A stretch of DNA of 12,735 bases from an uncultured Oscillospiraceae bacterium (GTDB taxonomy: Bacteria > Bacillota_A > Clostridia > Oscillospirales > Oscillospiraceae), in assembly GCA_934589325.1 (NCBI GenBank), contig CAKTNU010000024.1, positions 1-12,735 on the forward strand, in the 5' to 3' direction. Positions 1-7,941 of the stretch are shown piece by piece. Position 1 is the first letter of the stretch. Each line of letters starts with the position of its first letter. A model generated the notes under the pieces. That model saw nothing but the letters and a program-made list of their open reading frames with translations, was not told the origin of the DNA and did no database searches. The position numbers were made by a program, and so were the translations under genes.

Positions 1-3000
1 GGGATGTGTGGTGTTTTCGGGCTCCTCATAAGGATAGATGCCGTACTGCTGCTGGAAGGATGCCTGGCAGGACATGCTGTACAGCGCATTTGCGCCGAGG
101 TAGATGTCATATCCGACGGAGCCGGAGTTGGAGACGGTCAGGCAGTTGTCGCCGTCCCATGCCGCGTCGTCGCGGATCGTCAGCTTGATGCCGCTGAGGA
201 TGCATATGGGATTGGCGGTATCAGGGTCGATGGCCTGACTCTGCTTTACGAAGTTGCACTTTATGGTAAGGAGATTGTTTTCGTCCAGCTCCGCGCTTGT
301 GAGACGGAAGTAATCGTTCGAGACGGTCAGATTATCCACGTCGACATTGAAGTTCGTGTCAAACTGTATTTTGACGACGACCTCGGTCTTGGGGCTGACG
401 CGCTCGGCAAGCTGGAGCAGCAGATCCCATGCGGTAATGCCGGAAATATCACCGCCTGCGACCATCGCCAGCAGAGGCTCGATCTTTTCCGGGACGCTTA
501 TAGTAGTCATGTCGAGGCCGAACACATAGGTGACGTCCATCGGCAGGCTCGCGTCAAGAACATGGTAGCGGTCGGTCTCATCCTCGCCGGTGGGGAGCTG
601 CTCGGAGTTGGAGACGTCTCTCGTCCAGGCAAATGTTCTGTCGCCGGCCGTGGAATTGTCAAAGTCGAATATTGCCTGATTCTCGCTGTACATCGAGACC
701 TTTATCGACGCGCTTATCGAGTAGTCGCGGGCTATCTTCGCGGTGACGGTCGTATTTCTGAGGCCGGAGTCAGCGCTGCCGGTGAACGCGAAGCCAAGTC
801 CAGACGCTTCAATGGTACCGGCCGCATCGTTGCTGAGGTCAAACTTTATATCGTCCGGACGGACGGCAACAGGATTCTCATTATAGGTCGCTATCAGCGG
901 CAGGTACACGGGCTTGCCGTAGATAGCGTTGACCGTGGACTTTGCAAACTTCAGTCCGTCAGGCTCCACGACAGTCAGTGTCTTGCGGCCAATGACCTCG
1001 CCGCCGGACACGAGCTGTATCTCAACGCTGCCGTTTTTGACAGAGGTGAACACGCCGTCGGCCGTTATAGTGCCGATGCTCTCATCGGCGGAGACCCAGC
1101 TTATATCCGCCGGCAGCTCCGCTGTACCGCCGGTGGCGCTGACGCCGGAAGCGGTGAGGTGCACGGACGCACCCTTTGTGAGATAATCGTAATCTGCGGT
1201 AATGAGCGCGTGGTCAAACTCCGTAGACATCGGGGTCGCGGAGACTATCATCAGCGAAGAGCTGACGGAGCGCTCATAGCCGTCGGAGGGACGGTTCACA
1301 ACACTCAGAGTATTGCTGCCCTCCTGCTTTGCGACGAAGGTAGTGGATCCGCCGCCGTCAAGATTTATTGCGGTGACGCAGCCCGCATCGAGCATTATCT
1401 GTGCCAGCTCCTCGGCACTGCCGCCGGCAGAGAACGGCTCCTGGCGGCCGTCAAGCACCATGAGGACGACCTTGCCCTCGGCTGTGATGCCGACGCAGGT
1501 GCGGGAATGTCTGCTGTTATAGTAGTCTGCGGAGCTGTCTACGACGGATTTTCCGCCGCGGACGAGGAACACGCTGCCGCCTACAGCCTCCTGTATCTGC
1601 TCCTTGTACGACGCATACTCGCCGGCGCCGCCGATGATCGCGGAGCCGTCCTTAAGTATTGCAAAGAACGTGCTGTTTCCGCCGCCGTGATACTCTACGC
1701 CCTCCATGACGAGCGCGCCTGACGGCTCGCCGGTGGTCATGTTGTAGAAGTCTGCATTCACGCCGACGACGGCGTTATAATTTTCTATATAATACTCGGC
1801 ATCATCAGGGTCGGAATGACGAGTCTGCGCGGCCGCCATCTGGTCGGACACGCGGGACATCGCCCAGCCCTGCGAGGGGTCGTTGGCATGGTAGTTTGCG
1901 AATATCTGCACGTCGCTGCGGGATATGTCCGCAGTGGCTATGTAATAGACTATCTGCTTGTCGTCTCTGGTCAGCGCATAGTTTATGGTCTGCGTCACAC
2001 CGGGGACGATAGTGGTAGTGTCGGAGGAAAACACTGAGTAGTACGGGTTCTCGGGCTCCGGAGTGGGGGTAGGATCGGGGTCGACCGGGTCGACCTCGAC
2101 CAGCATATCCTTGCCGTTTTCATAGCACCAGTCTGCAAAGACATAGCAGCACGCGGTGCGGAGCAGCTGTATATTCTCAAGCTCCGAAAGGCTGCGTGAC
2201 GCTTCGAGTGCCAGTGCAAGGCTGTTCCCGCAGTAACATTCAGCTATTGCAGTGCGAACCTTCTCACGCGTAGTGCTGCCGGGGAAACGGTTATTCACGA
2301 AGAATGCCGCACGGCTCGCGTCGGTAAGACCTGCGGTGAAGTAGTTCGCAAAAATTCCGCTTAGGCTGCCGCCGTTCTGCTTGAGCGTCTTGTATATATA
2401 GTAGGCATCAAGGTCGCCGCGCAGATCAAGCTCACCGAAGGTGTGCTGCGTATCATCGTCAACGCCGAAATATTTCGTCCGTATCTCGCTGACAGCGGCC
2501 TCAAGCTCCACTGCGGACACGCCGTTATTATAGGAGTACTCTATAAGGTCGCATATGTCGCCTGCCCAGCCGCCGAAGTCGGCAGTACCCTCGTTATTTT
2601 TATAGTAGGCGATGTTGAGCGTCGCGAACATATGGCGAAAATCCACCGTCTGCCCGTTGGGAATGGTGAAATCGTTAAGTGTTCTCAGCGCCGCCGCACT
2701 CGTACCGTTGGCAGCATCCTGCTCCGCAACGTATGCGATGAACGCGCTGTTCGCTTCACCCGCCATGATCGCCCAGTTGCCGTCGTTGTATTTCTCAACG
2801 CCAGTGCGGATGTAGTTTATCATCAGCAGTGCAGCGTCGGCATTGTTCTCGGCTGCATAGCCGTCGGCATAACCCTCAAGAACCTTGAGGCAAGCCATAA
2901 AACTCTCAAAATCCGAGATCTCGGTGAGCGCAGCGGACTCTTCGTCCCCCTGCTCCGCATCTGCATCCGCCGCTTCAGCCGGTTCGGAGCCGGACTCGCC

Positions 3001-3159
3001 GATCACCGGTTCCACGACGACTTCTTCCGCCGCGGGCACCGCGTCATCTGCGGCAGGCTCGGCTTCATCCGCGAACGCGCTTACCGGCAGCAGTGCCGTG
3101 AGAAGCAGCGCTGCAGTGAGCAGCATCGACAGATATCTTTTGCCTGTTCGCTTTCCCAT
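1..3159 (-). CDS. Secreted phosphodiester glycosidase (NAGPA-like) with Ig-like domains; 3' end outside window
   Basis: The frame is open for 1053 codons from ATG 3159 to the left edge, so the C-terminus is missing. GGGAGG lies 7 bases upstream (3167-3172). Residues 1-29 form a signal peptide: Lys/Arg start, Leu/Ala-rich core, then SAFA before DEAE. An acidic Ala/Glu stretch follows, then about 270 mostly helical-looking residues I do not recognise, then a Pro/Asp/Thr linker (354-372). Residues about 450-640 match the phosphodiester glycosidase domain (NAGPA/DUF2233): GVNADFY at 466-472, DGRQ at 570-573, NLDGGGST at 599-606, then SDGYERSV. A bacterial Ig-like domain follows (about 650-735), then a beta-rich C-terminal part. 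Family members cleave sugar-1-phosphate-sugar diesters; the substrate here is unknown. It is the last gene visible in the EPS operon, 20 bases after the lipoprotein gene, which suggests extracellular processing of a phosphodiester-containing glycan. The domain call is firm; the role is inferred. Confidence 0.88.
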   Translation of the reverse strand, partial: MGKRTGKRYLSMLLTAALLLTALLPVSAFADEAEPAADDAVPAAEEVVVEPVIGESGSEPAEAADADAEQGDEESAALTEISDFESFMACLKVLEGYADGYAAENNADAALLMINYIRTGVEKYNDGNWAIMAGEANSAFIAYVAEQDAANGTSAAALRTLNDFTIPNGQTVDFRHMFATLNIAYYKNNEGTADFGGWAGDICDLIEYSYNNGVSAVELEAAVSEIRTKYFGVDDDTQHTFGELDLRGDLDAYYIYKTLKQNGGSLSGIFANYFTAGLTDASRAAFFVNNRFPGSTTREKVRTAIAECYCGNSLALALEASRSLSELENIQLLRTACCYVFADWCYENGKDMLVEVDPVDPDPTPTPEPENPYYSVFSSDTTTIVPGVTQTINYALTRDDKQIVYYIATADISRSDVQIFANYHANDPSQGWAMSRVSDQMAAAQTRHSDPDDAEYYIENYNAVVGVNADFYNMTTGEPSGALVMEGVEYHGGGNSTFFAILKDGSAIIGGAGEYASYKEQIQEAVGGSVFLVRGGKSVVDSSADYYNSRHSRTCVGITAEGKVVLMVLDGRQEPFSAGGSAEELAQIMLDAGCVTAINLDGGGSTTFVAKQEGSNTLSVVNRPSDGYERSVSSSLMIVSATPMSTEFDHALITADYDYLTKGASVHLTASGVSATGGTAELPADISWVSADESIGTITADGVFTSVKNGSVEIQLVSGGEVIGRKTLTVVEPDGLKFAKSTVNAIYGKPVYLPLIATYNENPVAVRPDDIKFDLSNDAAGTIEASGLGFAFTGSADSGLRNTTVTAKIARDYSISASIKVSMYSENQAIFDFDNSTAGDRTFAWTRDVSNSEQLPTGEDETDRYHVLDASLPMDVTYVFGLDMTTISVPEKIEPLLAMVAGGDISGITAWDLLLQLAERVSPKTEVVVKIQFDTNFNVDVDNLTVSNDYFRLTSAELDENNLLTIKCNFVKQSQAIDPDTANPICILSGIKLTIRDDAAWDGDNCLTVSNSGSVGYDIYLGANALYSMSCQASFQQQYGIYPYEEPENTTHP

Positions 3160-3179
3160 TAGAAATCCTCCCTGTCCTT

Positions 3180-3638
3180 TTACTTCAAATTATCTATAAG
3201 ATAATTCAGATCCTCCTGCATTGCGTAGAAGCGGTTCTGCTCGCTCTCAGTAAGGCCAGAGCCGTCAGCAAGCCCTTCCACCTGAAGGTACACATCCGTC
3301 TGGCTGCCGCTGCCGTCGGTGAGCGTGCCGACATTCGTTCCCTCGTTGCCGCCGAGAAGCACCTTGAACAGCGTGTAGGTCTTGCCGCCGAGCGAAGTCT
3401 CAAACGTGACCGTGACAACGCCGCCGTTCTCTTCCTGACGTATATTCACATATTCCTTCCACTGATCGGGGTAGTGCAGGTCGCCGTACTTGGTGCTTAT
3501 CACGGTGTCCTCCGGTATCTCTGCCGTGCCGCCGTTTGTACTGTCCGGCTTATTCTCATTCCCGCACCCCGCCATGACCATGCACATCAGCACACAGCAC
3601 AGCAAAACAGGCAGGAATCTTTTGATCCTTTTTTTCAT
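3180..3638 (-). CDS. Small secreted lipoprotein of unknown function
   Basis: The product is 152 residues with a lipoprotein signal: KKRIKR, a hydrophobic run, then a VMAGC lipobox with the lipidated cysteine at position 25. A low-complexity tether (residues 26-42, Asn/Asp/Ser/Thr/Gly) leads to a small domain of about 110 residues. This contains TKYGDLHYPDQW, several beta-like stretches (VTVTFETSLGGKTYTLFKVLLG) and a C-terminal helix ending in LIDNLK. I do not recognise a named family. Its ATG overlaps the TGA of the LicD gene (ATGA, 3638-3635), and GGGAGG sits 8 bases upstream inside the LicD gene, so translation is probably coupled. It should be anchored outside the membrane, where it could act with the secreted glycosidase encoded 20 bases downstream. 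That partnership is inference from position only. Confidence 0.8.
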   Translation of the reverse strand: MKKRIKRFLPVLLCCVLMCMVMAGCGNENKPDSTNGGTAEIPEDTVISTKYGDLHYPDQWKEYVNIRQEENGGVVTVTFETSLGGKTYTLFKVLLGGNEGTNVGTLTDGSGSQTDVYLQVEGLADGSGLTESEQNRFYAMQEDLNYLIDNLK

Positions 3639-4498
3639 TTGCCTTTCCTCCCAAGATGTTTATTCTCGAATGTTTTATTTTCCTTCAAATCATTCACATA
3701 GCCGGAGTATGACCGTTCCGTGTCAACCACGAGATAACGGTGGTGACTCTCTCTCTTCGATGCGGGCAGTTCCTGCTTATAGTCACTGTATTTTTGACGC
3801 AGGTATGCATCAGGATCTGCCGGGAGTCTGACCGTCAGTCCTTCAAATTTTCCGACAGAACCGGCTCCATATATGTCTTTGGCATGATATTCAAGTTTTC
3901 CCTGCCAATTTCCGTGATTTGCGATAATATCAGATTTTTCTATTGGCCATGCGGATATACATCCGGTATATGCCGCCGCAATTTTTGCCGTGCTGCAGCC
4001 GAGGCCACTGCTGCGGAGCGGCTTGATCAATGCTTCTTTCCATTTTTCCGGTCGGATGCATGGTATCGACAGCAGCCGGGCATATACCGTCTTTCTCAGT
4101 TCAAGGAGAACCTGCTGCATTTTCTTAGTCGGATAACCATCAAGCGGGAAGATATCAATGCATATTCCATGGTTGATGTGCAGCGAGGCCACGCTTTCTT
4201 CGACACACATCGTCGACGAATCCCGCAGTTTGCTGTATATAGCCGGGAATTCCGGGTCTGTATGGTAATTCTGCAGGAAAAGCGGCTCTGGCAGCATATC
4301 CGGAGCTTTTTTGCAGAATATCTCGTAATCTTCGCGGCTCAATGCAACGTCAATGTCATCGTCCCATGGTATAAAGCCCTCGTATTTTACAGCTCCCAAG
4401 GCGCTCCCGCAGACTAGGTAATATTTCAGTTCAAGCTGATCGCATATTCTTATAAACGTCTCAAGCAAAGGGAGTATCTTTTTCTGCAAATCGTTCAC
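3635..4498 (-). CDS. LicD-family phosphotransferase
   Basis: The product is 287 residues. The N-terminal third carries the LicD nucleotidyltransferase-fold signature: GSALGA (31-36), YEGFIPWDDDIDVAL (39-53) with the metal-binding Asp cluster, then SREDYE. LicD-family enzymes transfer phosphocholine or other phospho-substituents, and in some relatives sugar phosphates, onto surface polysaccharides. The donor cannot be read from sequence, and no choline uptake or activation genes (licABC) are visible. The start is GTG at 4498: family members usually begin MNDLQKK-like, and AAGGAG lies 8 bases upstream. The first 38 bases overlap the end of the polymerase gene, so the ribosome binding site is inside that gene. 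The 3' end overlaps the lipoprotein start by ATGA. Base composition looks more AT-rich than the flanking glycosidase gene. The family call is strong; the substrate is unknown. Confidence 0.9.
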   Translation of the reverse strand: MNDLQKKILPLLETFIRICDQLELKYYLVCGSALGAVKYEGFIPWDDDIDVALSREDYEIFCKKAPDMLPEPLFLQNYHTDPEFPAIYSKLRDSSTMCVEESVASLHINHGICIDIFPLDGYPTKKMQQVLLELRKTVYARLLSIPCIRPEKWKEALIKPLRSSGLGCSTAKIAAAYTGCISAWPIEKSDIIANHGNWQGKLEYHAKDIYGAGSVGKFEGLTVRLPADPDAYLRQKYSDYKQELPASKRESHHRYLVVDTERSYSGYVNDLKENKTFENKHLGRKGK

Positions 4499-5627
4499 TG
4501 CGCAGACTCCTTATCTTAGCTCCTACCATTCCGTCCATCACACACACAGCGAGGAAGAAATTGAGCGTACCCTCCCAAATCGGCTCAACAAAGCAGTTTG
4601 CGTATGCCCCCATATACAGGAACAGCAGCAGATAGCGCAGCCCGGGAATGACATCGGTATTTCTCCATATCTCAAGTACACTCCTGAAATTTTTTACCGA
4701 ATATATAAGCAGCAGCGCAAACGGGATTATTCCGGATACACGTCCTACATCTAACCACATATTGTGTCTGTACGGCTGTGCCGCTCTGCAGCCCAGCGGA
4801 TACTGAACAAGCTCGCGCAGTCCTGTCCAAAAGCCCTGGAACCTGAATGCATCCGCATTTGCCAGTGATGCCCTGCGCGTGTATCTGGCAGCAAGGTTGG
4901 TGCCGGAAATATAGTCCTTTACTGAAAAAATATTCAGCCAATACATAAGCAGCAGCACCCCTGCGGACAGTATTATAACTGCCAGGCACTTCAGCATTCC
5001 AGCGATCCCCTGCTTAACATATGCAAGGTATAAAACGGCAAGCAGAGTGACTACCAGAAAAACAGCAAACTGCGTCCTAGTCCCAAGCATGAACATATAC
5101 TGAAAGGACAATGTGAGAAGTATCAGAAAAAATATCTTTACAGTCAGTCTTTTTTCGAATTTAACGGTATATACCGCGGAAGACACAAGCAACGTATTGA
5201 GTGAACCCGAACCCGTTGCCGCACGGTAAGACCTCGTCCAGAAATCTATGAGCCGATAACGGTTATTACCGATGTTTACGACCATATTCAGCGAAGCATA
5301 GATTCCAAAGCCCGCCGTCAGCGCAAGCATCCCGTCTCTTATTTGCTCATCTGTGTGTTCTTCCGCCGCAAGCCAGCCTATTGCATACGCCACAGCAGGC
5401 AATATTCCGTAGTGGTATAAGGCCGGGATCTTTCTCATCCCGATCGCCACATAGCTTATTCCCGCTCCGAATAGGAGCCAGAAGCACGGCGAATATAGGA
5501 AATTGAAGTAGCATGGCCTCCCTGACAGTCGCGGCACAAGCAGGGCAAAGAACAGAAACACCACGGGGTATATATAACCCCAGTTTACCGCACCTACAGT
5601 AAGCAGCAGCAATGGCATGACCGTCAT
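4461..5627 (-). CDS. Wzy/O-antigen ligase-like polysaccharide polymerase (membrane protein)
   Basis: This is a 388-residue polytopic membrane protein with roughly ten hydrophobic segments spread along its length. Examples are residues 4-32, 47-63, 100-118, 163-205, 211-232, 297-311 and 330-365. Two signatures of the O-antigen ligase/polymerase superfamily are visible: FMLGTRTQFAVF with Arg184 after a membrane helix, and RHNMWLDVGRVSGIIPF with His288-Asn289 at the end of an extracellular loop. Together they fit a Wzy-type enzyme that joins repeat units on undecaprenyl diphosphate outside the membrane. A ligase cannot be excluded, but the setting inside a glycosyltransferase operon favours a polymerase. 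ATG 5627 overlaps the TGA of the upstream glycosyltransferase gene (ATGA); a GGGAG lies about 11 bases upstream. A second in-frame ATG at 5618 is possible. Confidence 0.82.
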   Translation of the reverse strand: MTVMPLLLLTVGAVNWGYIYPVVFLFFALLVPRLSGRPCYFNFLYSPCFWLLFGAGISYVAIGMRKIPALYHYGILPAVAYAIGWLAAEEHTDEQIRDGMLALTAGFGIYASLNMVVNIGNNRYRLIDFWTRSYRAATGSGSLNTLLVSSAVYTVKFEKRLTVKIFFLILLTLSFQYMFMLGTRTQFAVFLVVTLLAVLYLAYVKQGIAGMLKCLAVIILSAGVLLLMYWLNIFSVKDYISGTNLAARYTRRASLANADAFRFQGFWTGLRELVQYPLGCRAAQPYRHNMWLDVGRVSGIIPFALLLIYSVKNFRSVLEIWRNTDVIPGLRYLLLFLYMGAYANCFVEPIWEGTLNFFLAVCVMDGMVGAKIRSLRSERFAEKDTPFA

Positions 5628-6823
5628 TTTCGCTCACACTCCCTGTCTGCCGTCAGCCCCATGAATGTCATAACCCGGCGCATCTGATTTTGTCTGCTCT
5701 TATATGTTAGGACAAAACTCCGTCCTTTCTCTCCGATCCGTGTAAGTTCAGCAGCGGACATGCTTTTCAGTCTGTGGATCGTATCACTTATGGCAGCAGC
5801 GCTCTCTTCTGGGATATAGGTCAAAAACTCATCATATTCGCTTGGTACGCCCGCCAGTCTGAACATCATCACTGGCCTGCCTGCAGCCATATACTCCATA
5901 GTTTTCGATGGAAAGCTGTACTTTGTATATTCACCCTCGCTCGTACGCGGATTTACCAGAACCGAAGCTCGCTTCTGCATCCTGAGCGTTTCCTCGTGCG
6001 GCATGAAGCCGAAGAACCTGACCCGAGGATCATGTTTAGCATATTGTCGGATCTCCTGCTCCATCTCGCCGGAACCACATAGCCATAGCTCTATATCCGG
6101 GTCTTCAAGCTGCCGCATCGCCTCAAGCAGCAGGCCAAGTCCATATCTCCGGTTGAGCCGACCGGTGTACAGCAGTGAAAACGTTTCGCCCTCCGCGGCA
6201 GACTCATTATTATCCATATCTCCGCATATGCCTTCCATAACCATATACGGTCTGTCACCTACCCGGAGAGGCTCTTTCATTTGTTCGGTGAGAAGAACAA
6301 ATCTGTCAACCCGCACCATGAACCGATATACCAGTCTGCAATGGAGCTTACGCAATAAGCTCCTGAACCTTGAGACCGCATGCATATCGTAAAACTCCGG
6401 TATGTCCGTAATAACGGCGGTGACCTGCTTATTCTTTTCGATGCCATTCACTGCCCACAGTGCGGGAAGGTATGCCGTAAAAATAAGAATATTTTCTTCA
6501 GCGTCATGTTTACGCAGCAACGCTCTTATCTTCAGCATACGCTGTATCTGCTTAATGACCGGGAGATTGACGCAGCCCACCTCGTGTCCCGCGACGCCGC
6601 CATACTCCCAATTCCCGCTCCCGAGCAAAAGTCTGCGGTAATTACGCGGCCAGGTACCTACCGGCAGTGCATTTATGACGGTGACAGATTCATCTGAACA
6701 ATCAGTGATGCCTTTTATCATGTTCCACTGAAAACTGTTGCCTGCGTTAGACACGCCCTTTTTTGATGCGGATATTATTTCTTTTTCCCTATTTTCCGGG
6801 AAAAGCGTGCCTAAAATTATCAT
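5624..6823 (-). CDS. Glycosyltransferase, GT4-like (GT-B fold)
   Basis: The product is 399 residues with the two-domain GT-B layout. The C-terminal half shows the donor-binding domain: LLYTGRLNRRYGLGLLLEAM (217-236), LWLCGSGEMEQEI, VRFFGFMPHEE, and KYSFPSKTMEYMAAGRPVM (301-319) as the sugar-nucleotide binding segment. The exact spacing of the classical EX7E motif is not kept: the conserved Glu310 is present, but seven residues before it there is no Glu. It should act at the cytoplasmic face, adding one sugar to the lipid-linked repeat unit; donor and linkage cannot be predicted. The start lies 2 bases after the TAA of the preceding glycosyltransferase gene, with GGTGGAG upstream. The last codon overlaps the polymerase start. 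The family is confident, the specificity unknown. Confidence 0.88.
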   Translation of the reverse strand: MIILGTLFPENREKEIISASKKGVSNAGNSFQWNMIKGITDCSDESVTVINALPVGTWPRNYRRLLLGSGNWEYGGVAGHEVGCVNLPVIKQIQRMLKIRALLRKHDAEENILIFTAYLPALWAVNGIEKNKQVTAVITDIPEFYDMHAVSRFRSLLRKLHCRLVYRFMVRVDRFVLLTEQMKEPLRVGDRPYMVMEGICGDMDNNESAAEGETFSLLYTGRLNRRYGLGLLLEAMRQLEDPDIELWLCGSGEMEQEIRQYAKHDPRVRFFGFMPHEETLRMQKRASVLVNPRTSEGEYTKYSFPSKTMEYMAAGRPVMMFRLAGVPSEYDEFLTYIPEESAAAISDTIHRLKSMSAAELTRIGEKGRSFVLTYKSRQNQMRRVMTFMGLTADRECERK

Positions 6824-6825
6824 GC

Positions 6826-7941
6826 TTATATCTCCACCGGTTGGTACCCCGTGATGGCATATATTTGTCTCACGAGTCCCCCAATATCGTTTTCTTCAAC
6901 TATATATCTGCCTCCGGCACTCTCCGGACTCCCGCCAACATTGTATGTAACGACCGGGGTCCCGCAGGCGCGGGCTTCTAGGTTAACTGTAGGATAATTG
7001 TCCTGATGCGTCGGATTCACAAAAACATCCGCCGCGCTGTATATTTCGGCAAGCGCTGCTGCGCTGTCTGTGTGCTGTATCGTAATGACTCCTTTGGGCA
7101 TGCTCTTTGCCTGCTTCGCCGTCACACCTACAAGCACGACGGTGAACACGCTGTCCAGACTCTCGGCAAGCTTGAGAAAGTCCTGCAGTCCCTTATATTC
7201 GTCCCATACGCCTGCTACACCCAGAACTACATATTTGTCCCTCAGCCCAAAGCGTTCTCTGAAATTACTCGTAGTTGGCCTGAATATTTTGCTGTCCACC
7301 TTATTCGGAACGACCTTCACAGGATAGGCTTTCAGAAAGCTCTGCTTGACAAGGGTCGCCAGCCACTCTGACGGGACTATCAGCTGCATGTCGTTCACAC
7401 CCGTAAAGATGCGCCGTTTATCAGCATAATTCCGTTTTGAAAAATCTAATCCAAGAGTCATGGGATATGTCTTAAGCTGCGGGCAGTGACAGCAGCCCAT
7501 TCTCCAGCGGTCACATCTGGCAGCGGTAAAATGCGCACAGTGTCCGGTAAACGACCAGCAGTCATGCAGTGTCCATAACACTTTTACATTCGGATGAGCC
7601 TTGAGCCACCCAAACAGGATGCCTATATTCAAATAATATCCATGCAGATTATGGAGCCATATCACATCGGGATCAAACTCTTCAATATCCTTCAAAAAGC
7701 GTCTGGTCGCAACATATGAGCAATACCCATGCATATCGAACAGGCGTGTCATCACAGCATGAAACCGGACATCCGCCTTGTTTCCTATGGGTATCAGCCT
7801 TGTTTCCCCGTCGTCCGCACATTCTCTTCCATATGCAGCAGCACATGTGTGTCCTTCTTGCCTCAACCGGCTGCACTCGTCCTTGATGATTCTGCCGGTG
7901 CTGCCAACTCCGAACACAGAATTGATAAACAAATATTTCAC
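6826..7941 (-). CDS. Glycosyltransferase, GT4, similar to WcaC-type colanic acid transferases
   Basis: The product is 371 residues. The N-terminus MKYLFINSVFGVGSTGRI contains the Gly-rich acceptor-side loop. Residues 125-155 hold LHDCWSFTGHCAHF followed by further cysteines (143, 150, 151, 153) and PQ, a Cys-rich insertion I associate with the WcaC-like branch of GT4 enzymes. Whether it binds metal is unknown. The C-terminal donor domain shows VVLGVAGVWDEYKGL, ADVFVNPTHQDNYPTVNLEARACGTPV and NVGGSPE, with Asp314 and Glu322 in the EX7E positions (first Glu replaced by Asp). The start is GTG at 7941, overlapping the TGA of the upstream gene (GTGA), with AGGGGG upstream. It is predicted to add one sugar to the lipid-linked repeat unit in the cytoplasm. 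Confidence 0.88.
   Translation of the reverse strand: MKYLFINSVFGVGSTGRIIKDECSRLRQEGHTCAAAYGRECADDGETRLIPIGNKADVRFHAVMTRLFDMHGYCSYVATRRFLKDIEEFDPDVIWLHNLHGYYLNIGILFGWLKAHPNVKVLWTLHDCWSFTGHCAHFTAARCDRWRMGCCHCPQLKTYPMTLGLDFSKRNYADKRRIFTGVNDMQLIVPSEWLATLVKQSFLKAYPVKVVPNKVDSKIFRPTTSNFRERFGLRDKYVVLGVAGVWDEYKGLQDFLKLAESLDSVFTVVLVGVTAKQAKSMPKGVITIQHTDSAAALAEIYSAADVFVNPTHQDNYPTVNLEARACGTPVVTYNVGGSPESAGGRYIVEENDIGGLVRQIYAITGYQPVEI

Noticed and set aside
4..1722. A 572-codon open frame on the plus strand opposite the glycosidase gene.
   Set aside because: It is codon-aligned antisense to a frame that has a signal peptide, a strong ribosome binding site and clear NAGPA motifs. It has no recognisable domain. 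It stays open because the sense gene uses few TTA, CTA and TCA codons.
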